Assembly: GCA_007693915.1 (NCBI GenBank) | Contig: RECS01000105.1 | Coordinates: 1 to 64,000 of the forward strand | Direction: 5' to 3' | From: Saprospirales bacterium | GTDB lineage: Bacteria > Bacteroidota > Bacteroidia > Chitinophagales > Saprospiraceae | DNA length: 64,000 nt | Part shown: positions 28,671 through 39,067 of the stretch, in pieces | Numbering within the stretch: position 1 is the stretch's first letter | How the letters are laid out: every line of letters starts with the position of its first letter | The notes under the pieces: model-generated | What the model saw: the letters and a program-made list of their open reading frames with translations, nothing else | What the model was told of the DNA's origin: nothing | Databases searched by the model: none | Program-made: the position numbers and the translations under genes

Positions 28671-29879
28671 ATGGTTCCTTTTATTTTCTTGATATTTGCT
28701 TTATTCGCATTTACTGAGCTCCATACAAATACTAAAAATGATCCCGTAGAAAGGATACACAGAAATATTCTAACTTTGGATACCCATGTAGATACACCAA
28801 TGGGAATGGTCAGAGGTTTTGATGTTGGGATAAGAAATGATGAAGGATTAGGAGGAGGACAACTTGACTTTCCGCGAATGAAGGAAGGTGGTCTTGACGC
28901 AGCCTTTTTTGCTGTTTTCGTTAGACAAAGAGAGCGAAACCCTGAAACCTATACAGAAGCATATGAGAATATGATTAATACCTTCAGTGTTATTCATAGA
29001 GAGGTTGCAAAGTATAATGAGATGGCAGGTATAGCACTCAATCCAAATGATGCTTATCAATTGAAAGAAGAGGGTATGGTGGCAGTTTTTATAGGTCTGG
29101 AAAATGGGTTTTCGCTTGAATACAAAATTGAAAGAGTACAGGAAGTATATGACTTGGGTGCGCGTTATATTGGGCTGTCCCACACCAGCAACAATCAAAT
29201 TTCTGATTCCTCCACTGATGGCGGTGGGTCTGAACACAATGGATTGTCAGATTTTGGGAAGCAGGTAGTAAAGGAAATGAATCGTATTGGCATGTTGATT
29301 GATGTATCTCACATTTCCGATGAAGCCTTTTGGGATGTTCTTGAAATTAGCGAACACCCTGTAGTTGCAACCCATTCTAACGCGAGAGCAATTTGTGATC
29401 ATCCTAGAAATCTCACTGATGAAATGGTCATAGCACTGGCAGAAAGAGGTGGGGTAGTGCAAATTACTTTTCTGCCCTCTTATGTAAAAACCATCGAGCA
29501 GAAACCTGAAGTACTTGCAGCGCGAAGAGCAGTCAGAGAAAAATACAACAACTTTAGAAACCTCGATGACGAAACTATGGCTGAGGGTTGGGCAGCATGG
29601 CAAAGAATAAATGAAGAATATCCCGTTAAACTTCCCACGGTTTCTGATTTCGTTGATCATATAGATCACATTGTTGAGCTTGTAGGTATAGATTATGTTG
29701 GTATTGGTAGCGATTTTGATGGGGGAGGAATTCTTGAAGATTGCCGTGATGTAAGCGAAATGAAAAATATAACTCGTGAATTATTGGCAAGAGGTTACAG
29801 CGAAGAGGATATAGAAAAAATCTGGTCGGGTAATTTTTTTAGGGTATTCAATGAGGTGATTGCTACAAGCTCTAATTAA
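28671..29879 (+). CDS. Membrane dipeptidase (peptidase M19)
   Basis: LDTHVDTP, RYIGLSHTSNNQISDSS, GMLIDVSHISDEAFWDVLEISEHPVVATHSNARAICDHPRNL, YVGIGSDFDGGG. Confidence 0.95.
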   Translation: MVPFIFLIFALFAFTELHTNTKNDPVERIHRNILTLDTHVDTPMGMVRGFDVGIRNDEGLGGGQLDFPRMKEGGLDAAFFAVFVRQRERNPETYTEAYENMINTFSVIHREVAKYNEMAGIALNPNDAYQLKEEGMVAVFIGLENGFSLEYKIERVQEVYDLGARYIGLSHTSNNQISDSSTDGGGSEHNGLSDFGKQVVKEMNRIGMLIDVSHISDEAFWDVLEISEHPVVATHSNARAICDHPRNLTDEMVIALAERGGVVQITFLPSYVKTIEQKPEVLAARRAVREKYNNFRNLDDETMAEGWAAWQRINEEYPVKLPTVSDFVDHIDHIVELVGIDYVGIGSDFDGGGILEDCRDVSEMKNITRELLARGYSEEDIEKIWSGNFFRVFNEVIATSSN

Positions 29880-29881
29880 AT

Positions 29882-30559
29882 TTAATCATACTTCCGAGGT
29901 CCAAAAATGGCACTTCCTATTCTTACCATATTTCCTCCTGCATCAGCAGCTATGCTATAGTCATTAGACATACCAATTGAAAGCACCTCAAGTGATTTAG
30001 GAGAATCAGTATGTTTTTTTCGCATCTCGACCATAAATTTAGCTAAAGAAATAAATTCACTTTGCACCTGCCCTTCATTATCCGTAAAGGTTGCCATTGC
30101 CATCACCCCCTTCAAAGCCAAGTGTGAATATTGATCCTCCTTAATTAAATTGTCAATAGTTTTCTCTGCCTCTTTAAATGTAAATCCATACTTGGAATCC
30201 TCTTTAGCAATTTTTACCTGAATGAGGATATTTATCTTCTGGTCTCTTTTAGCACCTTCTTTATCCAGGACTTCCAGAAGTTTATGTCTGTCGACAGAGT
30301 GAATAAGGTAGGGAATAGGCTCAAAAAGTTTTACTTTTTTACTTTGCAAGTGTCCAATGAAGTGCCATCGAATATCATCAGGAAATAAATGACATTTATT
30401 TTGTAGTTCTTCGACTCTATTTTCACCAAAGTCTCGATGTCCTAAATCATAGAGGTATTGTATTTTTTCATTTGGTTGTTTTTTAGAAACTGCAATTAAT
30501 TCAATATTTCTAGCAGCACAATAAGCTTTCAGTTCTTTATACTTCTCCTCATTAATCAT
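29882..30559 (-). CDS. YggS-family pyridoxal phosphate homeostasis protein
   Basis: ELIAVSKKQPNEKIQYLYDLGHRDFGENRVEEL, WHFIGHLQSKKVK, LSIGMSNDYSIAADAGGNMVRIGSAIFG. Confidence 0.95.
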   Translation of the reverse strand: MINEEKYKELKAYCAARNIELIAVSKKQPNEKIQYLYDLGHRDFGENRVEELQNKCHLFPDDIRWHFIGHLQSKKVKLFEPIPYLIHSVDRHKLLEVLDKEGAKRDQKINILIQVKIAKEDSKYGFTFKEAEKTIDNLIKEDQYSHLALKGVMAMATFTDNEGQVQSEFISLAKFMVEMRKKHTDSPKSLEVLSIGMSNDYSIAADAGGNMVRIGSAIFGPRKYD

Positions 30560-30569
30560 TCAAAAGTTT

Positions 30570-31202
30570 TTAAAATAGTCCATTAATTTCACTGTCAACC
30601 AAATTGATTACTTTCCCGAAATCTTCCTGATTGTTCTCGAAGTCAAGATCGTCAACAGGTATGATTAAAAGGTTTCCTTCATTGTATTTGTTTATCCACC
30701 TTTCATATTTTTCATTTAACCTTTTCAGGTATTCCAGACTCATACTCCCTTCATAATCTCGACCTCTTGAATGTATATGGGAAACTAGCTTAGGAATGCC
30801 GGCTCTGAGGTAAATGAGTAAATCCGGAGGTTTAACTTGAGACATCATCGTTTTAAAGAGAGTAGTGTAATTGTTGAAGTCCCGCTCAGACATCAATCCC
30901 ATTTCATATAGGTTCGGAGCAAAAATATAGGCATCCTCGTAAATCGTCCTGTCCTGAATAATAGTCTCTTCACCTTTTCTTATTTGTAAAACTTGTTGGT
31001 ACCTGCTGTTCAGGAAATATATCTGAAGGTGAAAAGACCACCTATTCATGTCATCGTAGAAATCAGAAAGATAAGGATTTACCTCAGTGTCCTCATAATG
31101 GACACCCCATCCAAAATGATTGGCCAGTTTCGTAGTTAAAGTAGTTTTACCTGCGCCGATATTACCGGCAATTGCAACGTGCTTTATTTTTTTATTTGAC
31201 AT
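30570..31202 (-). CDS. Deoxynucleoside kinase
   Basis: HVAIAGNIGAGKTTLTTKLA, QDRTIYEDAYIFA, PDLLIYLRAGIPKLVSHIHSRGRDYE. Confidence 0.92.
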   Translation of the reverse strand: MSNKKIKHVAIAGNIGAGKTTLTTKLANHFGWGVHYEDTEVNPYLSDFYDDMNRWSFHLQIYFLNSRYQQVLQIRKGEETIIQDRTIYEDAYIFAPNLYEMGLMSERDFNNYTTLFKTMMSQVKPPDLLIYLRAGIPKLVSHIHSRGRDYEGSMSLEYLKRLNEKYERWINKYNEGNLLIIPVDDLDFENNQEDFGKVINLVDSEINGLF

Positions 31203-31334
31203 AGATCCATTTTTTAGGGATGATGGAATACAAAGTTAAAAGCTTATTTAAATATTACTTTACGTATGATTGTTTTTAAATAGAACTTTTGGACTGATTT
31301 TTGTATTACAAAATTTATTAATATAAGTTCAAAG

Positions 31335-31751
31335 ATGAAAACAATTTTTAGACTATTGATAATTGCTATAATTGCACTGATTGTATATAACTATTTTTAT
31401 GGTGACGAAACGGAAAAAGAGACGAGTGCTCAGGTAGTTGATCATGCGCGCCAATTGGGTCAATCCCTCTGGGAGATGATAAGAGTTGAGAAAGATCGCT
31501 TTTCAGATGGAAAGCATCAGGAAATTGTTGACAATATAGGGTCAACGATTGGATTTATCCGTGATAATCGTGAGGCTATGAATATAAGTGATAGTCAATT
31601 AATGGAACTGGAAAAACACCAAAACGAATTGGACTCATTGATTTTGAATCACTCAGAAGAAATACACGATGAAATACATATCTCAGATGAAGCCAAAGAA
31701 AAATTGAGACTTCTATTAGATAGGGTTGAGGGATTGATTGATCGGGATTGA
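31335..31751 (+). CDS. Hypothetical protein with N-terminal TM and charged coil
   Basis: MKTIFRLLIIAIIALIVYNYFYGDETEKE, then a helical region. Confidence 0.6.
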   Translation: MKTIFRLLIIAIIALIVYNYFYGDETEKETSAQVVDHARQLGQSLWEMIRVEKDRFSDGKHQEIVDNIGSTIGFIRDNREAMNISDSQLMELEKHQNELDSLILNHSEEIHDEIHISDEAKEKLRLLLDRVEGLIDRD

Positions 31752-33866
31752 TTATCTCAATAGCGTTACATCCCCTTTTAAAGTTCTTGTTCTACCATTG
31801 GGAAGAGTAATTTCAATTACATAGACATAGACATCAGCTGGAGCCTGACTGCCATTTTGTCGTCCATTCCATCCTTCCTCATTATTTTCATTGTCATAGA
31901 CTTTTTGACCCCAGCGGTTAAATATCTTAAAATCGGTAATGAACGATCCATCAAATTCGTCTGCATTTACTACTACCGGTCTGAAAAGTTGATTTATACC
32001 TGTCTGTCCTCCAGGGGAGAAAACATTAGGCACTTCAAATATAGGCTCAACTCCGTCTATAGTTACCTCCAAAATCCTAAGACAACCATTAGCATCGAGA
32101 AATTCTACTCTGATAAAATTATTTTCTCTTTCTTCTATGATTTCGATCATTACAGTCCTAGTTCCGGTTTCTACGAGATCACCATTGTAAAACCAGTTGA
32201 TTTCGTCAACATCAATTGACGGACTTACATTTAAAGTAAATGTTCCCTCAGTCCCAATAGGAATCTCCTCTCCGGGTGAAACATCCAATTCCATAACATC
32301 AGGCATAGGGAATACTCCTATAGTCGCCACACCTATAGATTCGCAGTTGTCCTCATCAAAAGCTCTCAACTCAAACTGAGTATCGGTATTTACAATAGCT
32401 ATAGGTTCAAAACAATCGTCACAGCTTAATTGGTCAGTATTGGAAACCCATTGTGGATTGGAAAAACCTTCAGAATTAACAATAATTTGTATTGGCTCAC
32501 CGGGGCAAGCAATTAAGGGATCTATAGGTATTGGAGGGAAAAAGATATTTACAGTGACACTTACTGAAACCGGGCAACATTCCTCTTTAGTGGCATTGAG
32601 GGTATAGGTTGTTGACTCTGCTGTAGTAACTATTGGATTGGGACAATCTGTACAACTAAGACCTTGTGTAGGTGACCACTCCAAATCGGTTAAATCAGTA
32701 TCATCTATAATGATCTGTACAGGTTCATTGGCACAAACTGTGGTATCACTGAAATTAACTGGTATTTCGGGATCAACAACTTCTATCCAGATGCTGTCCA
32801 TTGACTGACATGCGTTATTGGTATTGGTGCGGATATAGTATTGAGTTGTAAGGGCTATAACTGAAATATTCTGGAATGTTACACTATCTTGAATAGACCC
32901 ATCTTCAGGCCTCCAGTTATAGGTTATGTCCGGAAATCTCTCAGGATTAGCGATGTTACTAAAAATAGTAAAAAAGTCTCCTACACAATATTTTTCACAG
33001 GGATCACGGGGTCCAGGTACGACAGAATAATCAAATTCCGGTAAAGAATCAAGTCTGATAATAACGGTATCAGCATGCATACAACCATCAGGAGTTTCGA
33101 TATTTACAATATACCTTGTCGAAAAGTCCACTGTAGCCAATGGGCTTTGTTCTGTATTTGAACTCAAACTACCGTCATTGGGAAACCATTGAACCTCTGA
33201 TCCGGGAGGATCAACAGTTGTATTCAGACTGATCTGTGGTGAGTCATCGCAGACAAATGCTGTAGGGGGCAATTGGATGTTAACATTATTGGGTAATACA
33301 TTTACAATTACCGAATCGGTAAAAGTGCAATAACCATTTTCACTAGAAATATTGAGTATCAAAACTGTAGTATCTTTAGGAGTTGCCAAAGCATTTGCAA
33401 TGTTCGGATCGCTCACATTTGTATCGGGGATCCATTCGAAAGTCATTGACTCCAAGCCTTCGGTTGTGGTTAATTGAAAATGATCATGTCGACAGACTGT
33501 AGTGTCCCTTGTAGTAAACTCTGGGATTTCAAATTCGTCCACTTCTACAGTTATAGTAGCCGTGATTTCTTCGCTGTTTAAAAAAAATACAACTGCTACT
33601 TCCTGACTGCCTGCCTCATTAAAGACTATGGAAAAGGTCTGCATGTTTTCAGATGAAGCGATGGCATTGCCGTCTAAAGTCCAAATGGTAGAATCTGGTG
33701 TCTGATTTGAAACATACGTAAACTCAATTGCCTCGTTCTGGCAAATAAAAGGATCTATGTCTGTTAAAACTTCCAATTCAATATCTTGAGCGAAAGCAAT
33801 CAGTGGTAAGCAAAATAAAATCAAGACGAAAAAAAACAAAAATCCCTTTATGTTAATATTGATCAT
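31752..33866 (-). CDS. Secreted Ig-like protein with T9SS gliding-motility C-terminal domain
   Basis: Signal peptide; multiple Ig/PKD-like segments; C-terminus VPNVFSPGGQTGINQLFRPVV...FKIFNRWGQKVYDNENNEEGWNGRQNGSQAPADVYVYVIEITLPNGRTRTLKGDVTLLR. Confidence 0.92.
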   Translation of the reverse strand: MININIKGFLFFFVLILFCLPLIAFAQDIELEVLTDIDPFICQNEAIEFTYVSNQTPDSTIWTLDGNAIASSENMQTFSIVFNEAGSQEVAVVFFLNSEEITATITVEVDEFEIPEFTTRDTTVCRHDHFQLTTTEGLESMTFEWIPDTNVSDPNIANALATPKDTTVLILNISSENGYCTFTDSVIVNVLPNNVNIQLPPTAFVCDDSPQISLNTTVDPPGSEVQWFPNDGSLSSNTEQSPLATVDFSTRYIVNIETPDGCMHADTVIIRLDSLPEFDYSVVPGPRDPCEKYCVGDFFTIFSNIANPERFPDITYNWRPEDGSIQDSVTFQNISVIALTTQYYIRTNTNNACQSMDSIWIEVVDPEIPVNFSDTTVCANEPVQIIIDDTDLTDLEWSPTQGLSCTDCPNPIVTTAESTTYTLNATKEECCPVSVSVTVNIFFPPIPIDPLIACPGEPIQIIVNSEGFSNPQWVSNTDQLSCDDCFEPIAIVNTDTQFELRAFDEDNCESIGVATIGVFPMPDVMELDVSPGEEIPIGTEGTFTLNVSPSIDVDEINWFYNGDLVETGTRTVMIEIIEERENNFIRVEFLDANGCLRILEVTIDGVEPIFEVPNVFSPGGQTGINQLFRPVVVNADEFDGSFITDFKIFNRWGQKVYDNENNEEGWNGRQNGSQAPADVYVYVIEITLPNGRTRTLKGDVTLLR

Positions 33867-34014
33867 GTGTTTTATACTTTGTGTTAATTACCCCAAAATT
33901 ACGATCATTTTTTATATAATATTACAGAGTAACCTTTTTTTTACATTTTTAAAGTAATTGAAGCTAATTATATACTTTGGTAATAGGTGAGGAGGGACAC
34001 TGATTTATTTTTTA

Positions 34015-34022
34015 TATATTTG
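34015..34022 (+). promoter_or_regulatory. Bacteroidota -7 element TATATTTG
   Basis: TAnnTTTG consensus 19 bp upstream of the likely ATG at 34041. Confidence 0.5.
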
Positions 34023-34040
34023 CAAAAAAAATCAACTGAT

Positions 34041-35705
34041 ATGAAAAAGCTATATTTATTAATAATGGGTCTGATTCCTTTCTTGCTGTTATACTCCTGT
34101 GGAGAAACAACTGAAAAAACAGACATCGAATTACTTACATTTGATTTGAATATTGACAATCTTGAGAGACACATTGAAACATTGGCCTCTGATGAATTTA
34201 TGGGAAGGATGCCTATGACTGTCGGGGAGGATCTAACATTGGCTTATCTAGAGAATGAACTTTCACAAATGGGTATTCAGCCCGGTAATCATGGTAGTTT
34301 TTTTCAGGAGGTTGGTTTGGTAACTGTTACCTCTAAAACTGATGAAAACTTAGTAATAACTGGTGGTGATGAGAATATCATTTTGAATAACGGCAGTGAT
34401 TTTGTAATTTACTCTCAGTTACTACAGGATGAGATAGTTGTTGAAGATGCAGAATTAGTCTTTTGTGGTTTTGGAGTGGTTGCTCCTGAATACGACTGGA
34501 ATGATTACGAAGGTATTGATATGGAGGGCAAGATAGCAGTTGTACTCGTAAATGACCCGGGCTTTTATATGGATGAAGACAGTGATCTATTTACCGGAAA
34601 TGCTATGACTTATTATGGCAGGTGGACTTATAAATATGAAGAAGCTGCAAGACAAGGTGCTGCCGGAGTTATTATCGTACATAATGACGCCCCCGCAGGT
34701 TATGGTTGGAATGTTGTCGAAACTTCATGGTCTGGAGCAAAAATGCAATTGGATCTTCCTGAAGGTGCTGTAGAAAGATCTCCGCTTCAAGGTTGGATTA
34801 CTTATCCGGTAGCTCAACAACTAATGAATGCTGCAGGTCTAGATAAGGAGGAAATGCTTCAAGCTGCACTTTCACCGAACTTTGAACCGGTACCACTGGG
34901 TTTAAAGACTTCTGCAAAAATGAATAATACTTTCGAGGGGGGTGTATCGCAAAATGTGATAGCAATTATCGAAGGATCAGAAAGACCTGAAGAATATATT
35001 GTTTACAGCACGCACTGGGATCACCTGGGCGTTAGAGCTCCTATTGATGGTGATAGCATTTATAATGGTGCTGTTGATAATGCTACCGGAGTAGCTATTT
35101 TACTTGAAATTGCTAGAATAGTGCAAGCTATGGAAGATAAACCCAAAAGATCTCTTGTATTTCTTTGGGTAACTGCTGAAGAACAAGGATTATTGGGCTC
35201 ATCTTATTATGCTAATAATCCCATATATCCAACCAATCAAACTGTTGCGAACTTGAATGTAGATGGAATTTTCCCTTTTGGTCCTACCAATGACTTGATT
35301 GTAGTGGGTTATAATCAAAATGAGCTGGTTGATTGGGCTAAAGACATTGCTGAAACTCAAGGCAGATATGTTGTTCCCGATCAAGAACCTGAAAAGGGAT
35401 TCTTTTATCGCTCTGATCAATTTAGTTTTGCGAAAGTTGGTGTGCCTGCTTTTTATGCAGGGGGCGGGACTGATCTCGTTGATGGTGGAAGAGAAGTGGG
35501 TGAACCCTTAAGAGCAGAGTATTTGCGCAAATACTATCATCAGCCCGGGGATGTTTATAATCCTGAAACATGGGACTTGAGAGCGATTGCTCAGGATGGT
35601 GAATTCTTCTTACGTTTTGGTATAGACATAGCAAATAGTGACAGATGGCCTGAGTGGAATGAAATTTCTGAATTCAGAGCCATTAGAGCTGCTGACAGAA
35701 ATTAA
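34041..35705 (+). CDS. M28-family metallopeptidase lipoprotein
   Basis: MKKLYLLIMGLIPFLLLYSCGE; YSTHWDHLG, GAVDNATGVAILLEIARI, WVTAEEQGLLGSSYY. Start moved from 33987 to the ATG before the signal peptide. Confidence 0.92.
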   Translation: MKKLYLLIMGLIPFLLLYSCGETTEKTDIELLTFDLNIDNLERHIETLASDEFMGRMPMTVGEDLTLAYLENELSQMGIQPGNHGSFFQEVGLVTVTSKTDENLVITGGDENIILNNGSDFVIYSQLLQDEIVVEDAELVFCGFGVVAPEYDWNDYEGIDMEGKIAVVLVNDPGFYMDEDSDLFTGNAMTYYGRWTYKYEEAARQGAAGVIIVHNDAPAGYGWNVVETSWSGAKMQLDLPEGAVERSPLQGWITYPVAQQLMNAAGLDKEEMLQAALSPNFEPVPLGLKTSAKMNNTFEGGVSQNVIAIIEGSERPEEYIVYSTHWDHLGVRAPIDGDSIYNGAVDNATGVAILLEIARIVQAMEDKPKRSLVFLWVTAEEQGLLGSSYYANNPIYPTNQTVANLNVDGIFPFGPTNDLIVVGYNQNELVDWAKDIAETQGRYVVPDQEPEKGFFYRSDQFSFAKVGVPAFYAGGGTDLVDGGREVGEPLRAEYLRKYYHQPGDVYNPETWDLRAIAQDGEFFLRFGIDIANSDRWPEWNEISEFRAIRAADRN

Positions 35706-35765
35706 ACCTTCTATTTTGAATAAGAAAAATATTTTGATTAGTTAATTTTTAAGAACATCATATAT

Positions 35766-35804
35766 ACAGGTCGGCAACTGATTTTCAGCCGACCTGTTTT
35801 TTTC
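35766..35804 (+). terminator. Rho-independent terminator after M28 peptidase
   Basis: ACAGGTCGGC...GCCGACCTGT plus TTTTTTT. Confidence 0.85.
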
Positions 35805-35866
35805 TCTACAATTTACTTTCAATGAAATTGATGAAGTGATCGATTAATTACTATAAAAAGGTAAGA

Positions 35867-36310
35867 ATGGAAAAGGATAACTTTTATAAAGCAGCATTAG
35901 AAGAGGCAAAAAATGGAATGAGAAACGGAGGAATTCCGATTGGTTCAGTGCTTGTTTATAAAGGAAAGATTATTGGACGGGGACACAATCAGCGTATCCA
36001 AAAAGGAAGTCCAATACTTCATGGGGAAATGGATGCTCTCGAAAATGCTGGCAGACAAAATGCAGCCGTCTATCGCAATTCGGTCTTATATACCACACTT
36101 TCTCCTTGCTCCATGTGTACCGGTGCAATTTTACTATATGAAATTCCCAAAGTCGTAATCGGTGAAAACCAAAATTTTATGGGAGCGGAGGGTTTATTAA
36201 GAAAAAACGGGGTAGAAGTAGTTGTCCTGAATGACGAAGAGACCATTGAAATGATGGGCAGGTTTATCGATTCATTTCCTGAAGTGTGGAATGAGGATAT
36301 CGGGGTGTAG
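35867..36310 (+). CDS. Cytidine/deoxycytidylate deaminase-fold nucleobase deaminase, yeast FCY1 cytosine deaminase-like
   Basis: GGIPIGSVLVYKGKIIGRGHNQRIQKGSPILHGEMDALENAGR...LYTTLSPCSMCTGAILLYEIPKVVIGENQNF...WNEDIG. Confidence 0.88.
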   Translation: MEKDNFYKAALEEAKNGMRNGGIPIGSVLVYKGKIIGRGHNQRIQKGSPILHGEMDALENAGRQNAAVYRNSVLYTTLSPCSMCTGAILLYEIPKVVIGENQNFMGAEGLLRKNGVEVVVLNDEETIEMMGRFIDSFPEVWNEDIGV

Positions 36311-36366
36311 AAATTTTGTTATTTTAAACTGTTTTGAAGTAGTTTAAGAAGGAACTTGCGCCACTT

Positions 36367-37596
36367 CTAAATTATATTTTTCTTCTTAAAACACGCTATA
36401 AAAAATCCATCAAAACCGGTTTTTGAAGGTCTGAAATTAACACATTCTATTAACTTAAATTCTCGTCCACGGTCAGATTCTAGAAATGCATTTACCTGAT
36501 TTTCATTTTCTGAGGGGAGAATACTGCAACTTGCGTAAGTCATGATTCCCCCAGGTTTTAACATCTGAGAATAAAAGTTAAGAATATATGCTTGGTTTTT
36601 TTTTATTTCATCCAAATCCTCTGGCTGAAGTGACCATTTGATATCTGGATTGCGGCGTAAAACTCCGAGTCCCGAACAGGGTACATCCAACAATAAGCGA
36701 TCTGCGGACTTGTTAAGTCTTTTTATTGTCTTTGTTCCCTGGATAAACCTTGTTTCTATTATGTTGGATCCTGCTCTTTTGGCTCTCTTCTTAATTCCGG
36801 CAAGCTTCCATTCAGCATTATCCATAGACAGAACTTTTCCCTTATTCTTCATCAGGCAAGCGAGGTGCAAACTTTTTCCACCCATGCCTGCACAGGCATC
36901 TATTACTCGCATTCCCGGTTTTGGATCTAGGTATTCAGCTACCTTTTGTGAGGATGGATCCTGTACCTCAAATAGGCCTTGCTGAAAGCTTTTCGTTTTA
37001 AAAATATTTTGTTTTTGATCGACAAGCAGCGCTGTTTTATAGCCATCAATTAGGGTGGTAGTGATACCTTCTTCAAGCAATCTCTTTTTGAGAGTCTTGA
37101 TATCTGTTTTTAGGGTATTACATCTGAGTGCCATTGCAGCCTGAGTATTCATGGCGTCTATCTCTTTTGCCCAATCTTCGCCTAATTCTAGATAACCAAG
37201 TTCATCTAACCATTCTGGGATGGACAGATAATCAGAACGCTTAAGTTCAGCGGATTTTAATTCGGGTGTTTCTTTTTCAACACTTTCTAAAGGTTCGCTT
37301 TTTATCCTCATTCCATTGAGCTCAAAAAAAGCTTCAATTATTTTTCTGTTAATGGGTCTTCCTGAATGCGCAACCAATAGAGCTCTCCATCGAATGATGT
37401 CATAGGTGATGTCAGCAAACCATCCCTTTAGCCCCTCACCCCAGTTTTTATGCACTGCAAAAACCTTTCCTATGGCTTTGTCTGCGTGTGTTTTCCTTTG
37501 AAAAACCATAAATAAAGCTCCTTCAAGAGATTCGAGAAATTCATCTCCAAAACTGAGGTTTAGGTATTTGTTTATTGGGAAGGGATTCTTTTTCAT
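36367..37596 (-). CDS. RsmB/NOL1/NOP2-family (SUN) RNA m5C methyltransferase
   Basis: QDPSSQKVAEYLDPKPGMRVIDACAGMGGKSLHLA, LLLDVPCSGLGVLRRNPDIKW, YASCSILPSENENQV. Confidence 0.95.
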   Translation of the reverse strand: MKKNPFPINKYLNLSFGDEFLESLEGALFMVFQRKTHADKAIGKVFAVHKNWGEGLKGWFADITYDIIRWRALLVAHSGRPINRKIIEAFFELNGMRIKSEPLESVEKETPELKSAELKRSDYLSIPEWLDELGYLELGEDWAKEIDAMNTQAAMALRCNTLKTDIKTLKKRLLEEGITTTLIDGYKTALLVDQKQNIFKTKSFQQGLFEVQDPSSQKVAEYLDPKPGMRVIDACAGMGGKSLHLACLMKNKGKVLSMDNAEWKLAGIKKRAKRAGSNIIETRFIQGTKTIKRLNKSADRLLLDVPCSGLGVLRRNPDIKWSLQPEDLDEIKKNQAYILNFYSQMLKPGGIMTYASCSILPSENENQVNAFLESDRGREFKLIECVNFRPSKTGFDGFFIACFKKKNII

Positions 37597-37659
37597 TTAT
37601 TGGCGTTGATTTATAAAAGAGTCCACGAGGACTCAAAGATCAAAAAAGAAGTCAACAAT

Positions 37660-38589
37660 TTAAATTCTCATTTTTGACCTTCTGCCGAGGTAAGATCTAA
37701 GTATTTCAGTATATCCTTTTTTTATATCTGCCTCAACCATATCCATTCTATACTGTAAGCATTTAGTTTTTAACTGTTTGCGGTAGGAATCAACTTTATG
37801 CAAATACTCTTCTCTTACCTCTGAGGGTTGCACCTTAACTTGTTCGCCACTCTCAAGATCGATAAAAATATGTGGTCTTTCGCTAAAGTTAAAGTCAAAT
37901 TCAGTCTGATGGTCAATTACGTGCATGAGGATTACCTCGTGTTTGTTGTGCTTTAGATGCTGAAGAGCAGAAAACAACTCATCCTTATTGTCATTCCGAT
38001 CAAACATATCTGAAAACAAAATCACCAATGATCGCTTATGGATGGTTTCTGCAATCTGATGGAGACATTGAGCAGCATTTGTTGAGACATTTTCGGCAGG
38101 AGTTTGTATGCGTTCTTCCAGTTTGGATAAAAGCAGTTTATAATGGGTCAGACTGGATTTGGGCTTATAATGGGTAATGATCTCAGTATCAAAAAGCGTC
38201 AAACCAAAAGCATCCCGCTGTCTTTTGAGTAGGTTCATCAATGAAGCTGCACCTAAGGCAGAAAACTCAAATTTGGAAAGCTGGAGATTTTTACCTGCTT
38301 TAACTTTAGGATAATGCATAGAAGAGGAGTTATCGATAACTATTTGACATCTAAGATTGGTCTCCTCCTCGTATTTTTTTAGAAAAAGCTTATCAGTCCT
38401 TGCATATACTTTCCAGTCGATATCTTTGGTACTGCTGCCGGGATTATATAGTCGATGTTCAGCAAATTCCACAGAAAAACCATGAAATGGACTTTTGTGT
38501 AAACCTATTATAAAACCTTCTACAACTTCCTTAGCAAGTAAATCAAGATTGCTGATTTCTCTTACTTCAAACTTGTCAAAATAACTCAT
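37660..38589 (-). CDS. DUF58-domain protein
   Basis: GFSVEFAEHRLYNPGSSTKDIDWKVYARTDKLFLKKYEEETNLRCQIVIDNSSSM: DUF58/vWA-like signature. Confidence 0.92.
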   Translation of the reverse strand: MSYFDKFEVREISNLDLLAKEVVEGFIIGLHKSPFHGFSVEFAEHRLYNPGSSTKDIDWKVYARTDKLFLKKYEEETNLRCQIVIDNSSSMHYPKVKAGKNLQLSKFEFSALGAASLMNLLKRQRDAFGLTLFDTEIITHYKPKSSLTHYKLLLSKLEERIQTPAENVSTNAAQCLHQIAETIHKRSLVILFSDMFDRNDNKDELFSALQHLKHNKHEVILMHVIDHQTEFDFNFSERPHIFIDLESGEQVKVQPSEVREEYLHKVDSYRKQLKTKCLQYRMDMVEADIKKGYTEILRSYLGRRSKMRI

Positions 38590-38615
38590 CTACTAAATTG
38601 TGGTGATTGGTCAAT

Positions 38616-38656
38616 AAAAAGAACCCTTACATTAAAACAAGGCAAGGGTTCTTTTT
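38616..38656. terminator. Terminator hairpin AAAAAGAACCCTT...AAGGGTTCTTTTT
   Basis: 13-bp stem downstream of trxA on the minus strand. Confidence 0.78.
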
Positions 38657-38674
38657 ATTGGATCTGATGCCGGA

Positions 38675-38992
38675 TTATTTATTGGCTTCAATTTTTTCCT
38701 TTAAAGCTTGTTTAGAGATAACACCTACGTGCTTGTCAACTACTTCACCATTTTTGATAAATAGAATAGTTGGTATGGATCTAATTGAGTATTTACTTGC
38801 TACCTGAGGATTATTGTCTACATCCACTTTGCCAATAACAACCTCTCCATTGTATTCGCTTGCGGCTTCATCAATAATTGGAGCGATCATTTTACAAGGA
38901 CCACACCATACTGCCCAAAAATCAGCAACAACTAATGCGTCAGTTTCAAGTGCTGCTGATTGAAAATTATCATCTGTGAATTCAAATGCCAT
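38675..38992 (-). CDS. trxA: Thioredoxin
   Basis: VADFWAVWCGPCKMIAPIIDEAA...YSIRSIPTILFIKNGEVVDKHVG. Confidence 0.97.
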   Translation of the reverse strand: MAFEFTDDNFQSAALETDALVVADFWAVWCGPCKMIAPIIDEAASEYNGEVVIGKVDVDNNPQVASKYSIRSIPTILFIKNGEVVDKHVGVISKQALKEKIEANK

Positions 38993-39067
38993 GTTTTTAA
39001 TTTTAATTTGAAAAAATAATATACAAATTTAATACAATTTTTCCTTAGAATTGTTCTTTTTTAAATT

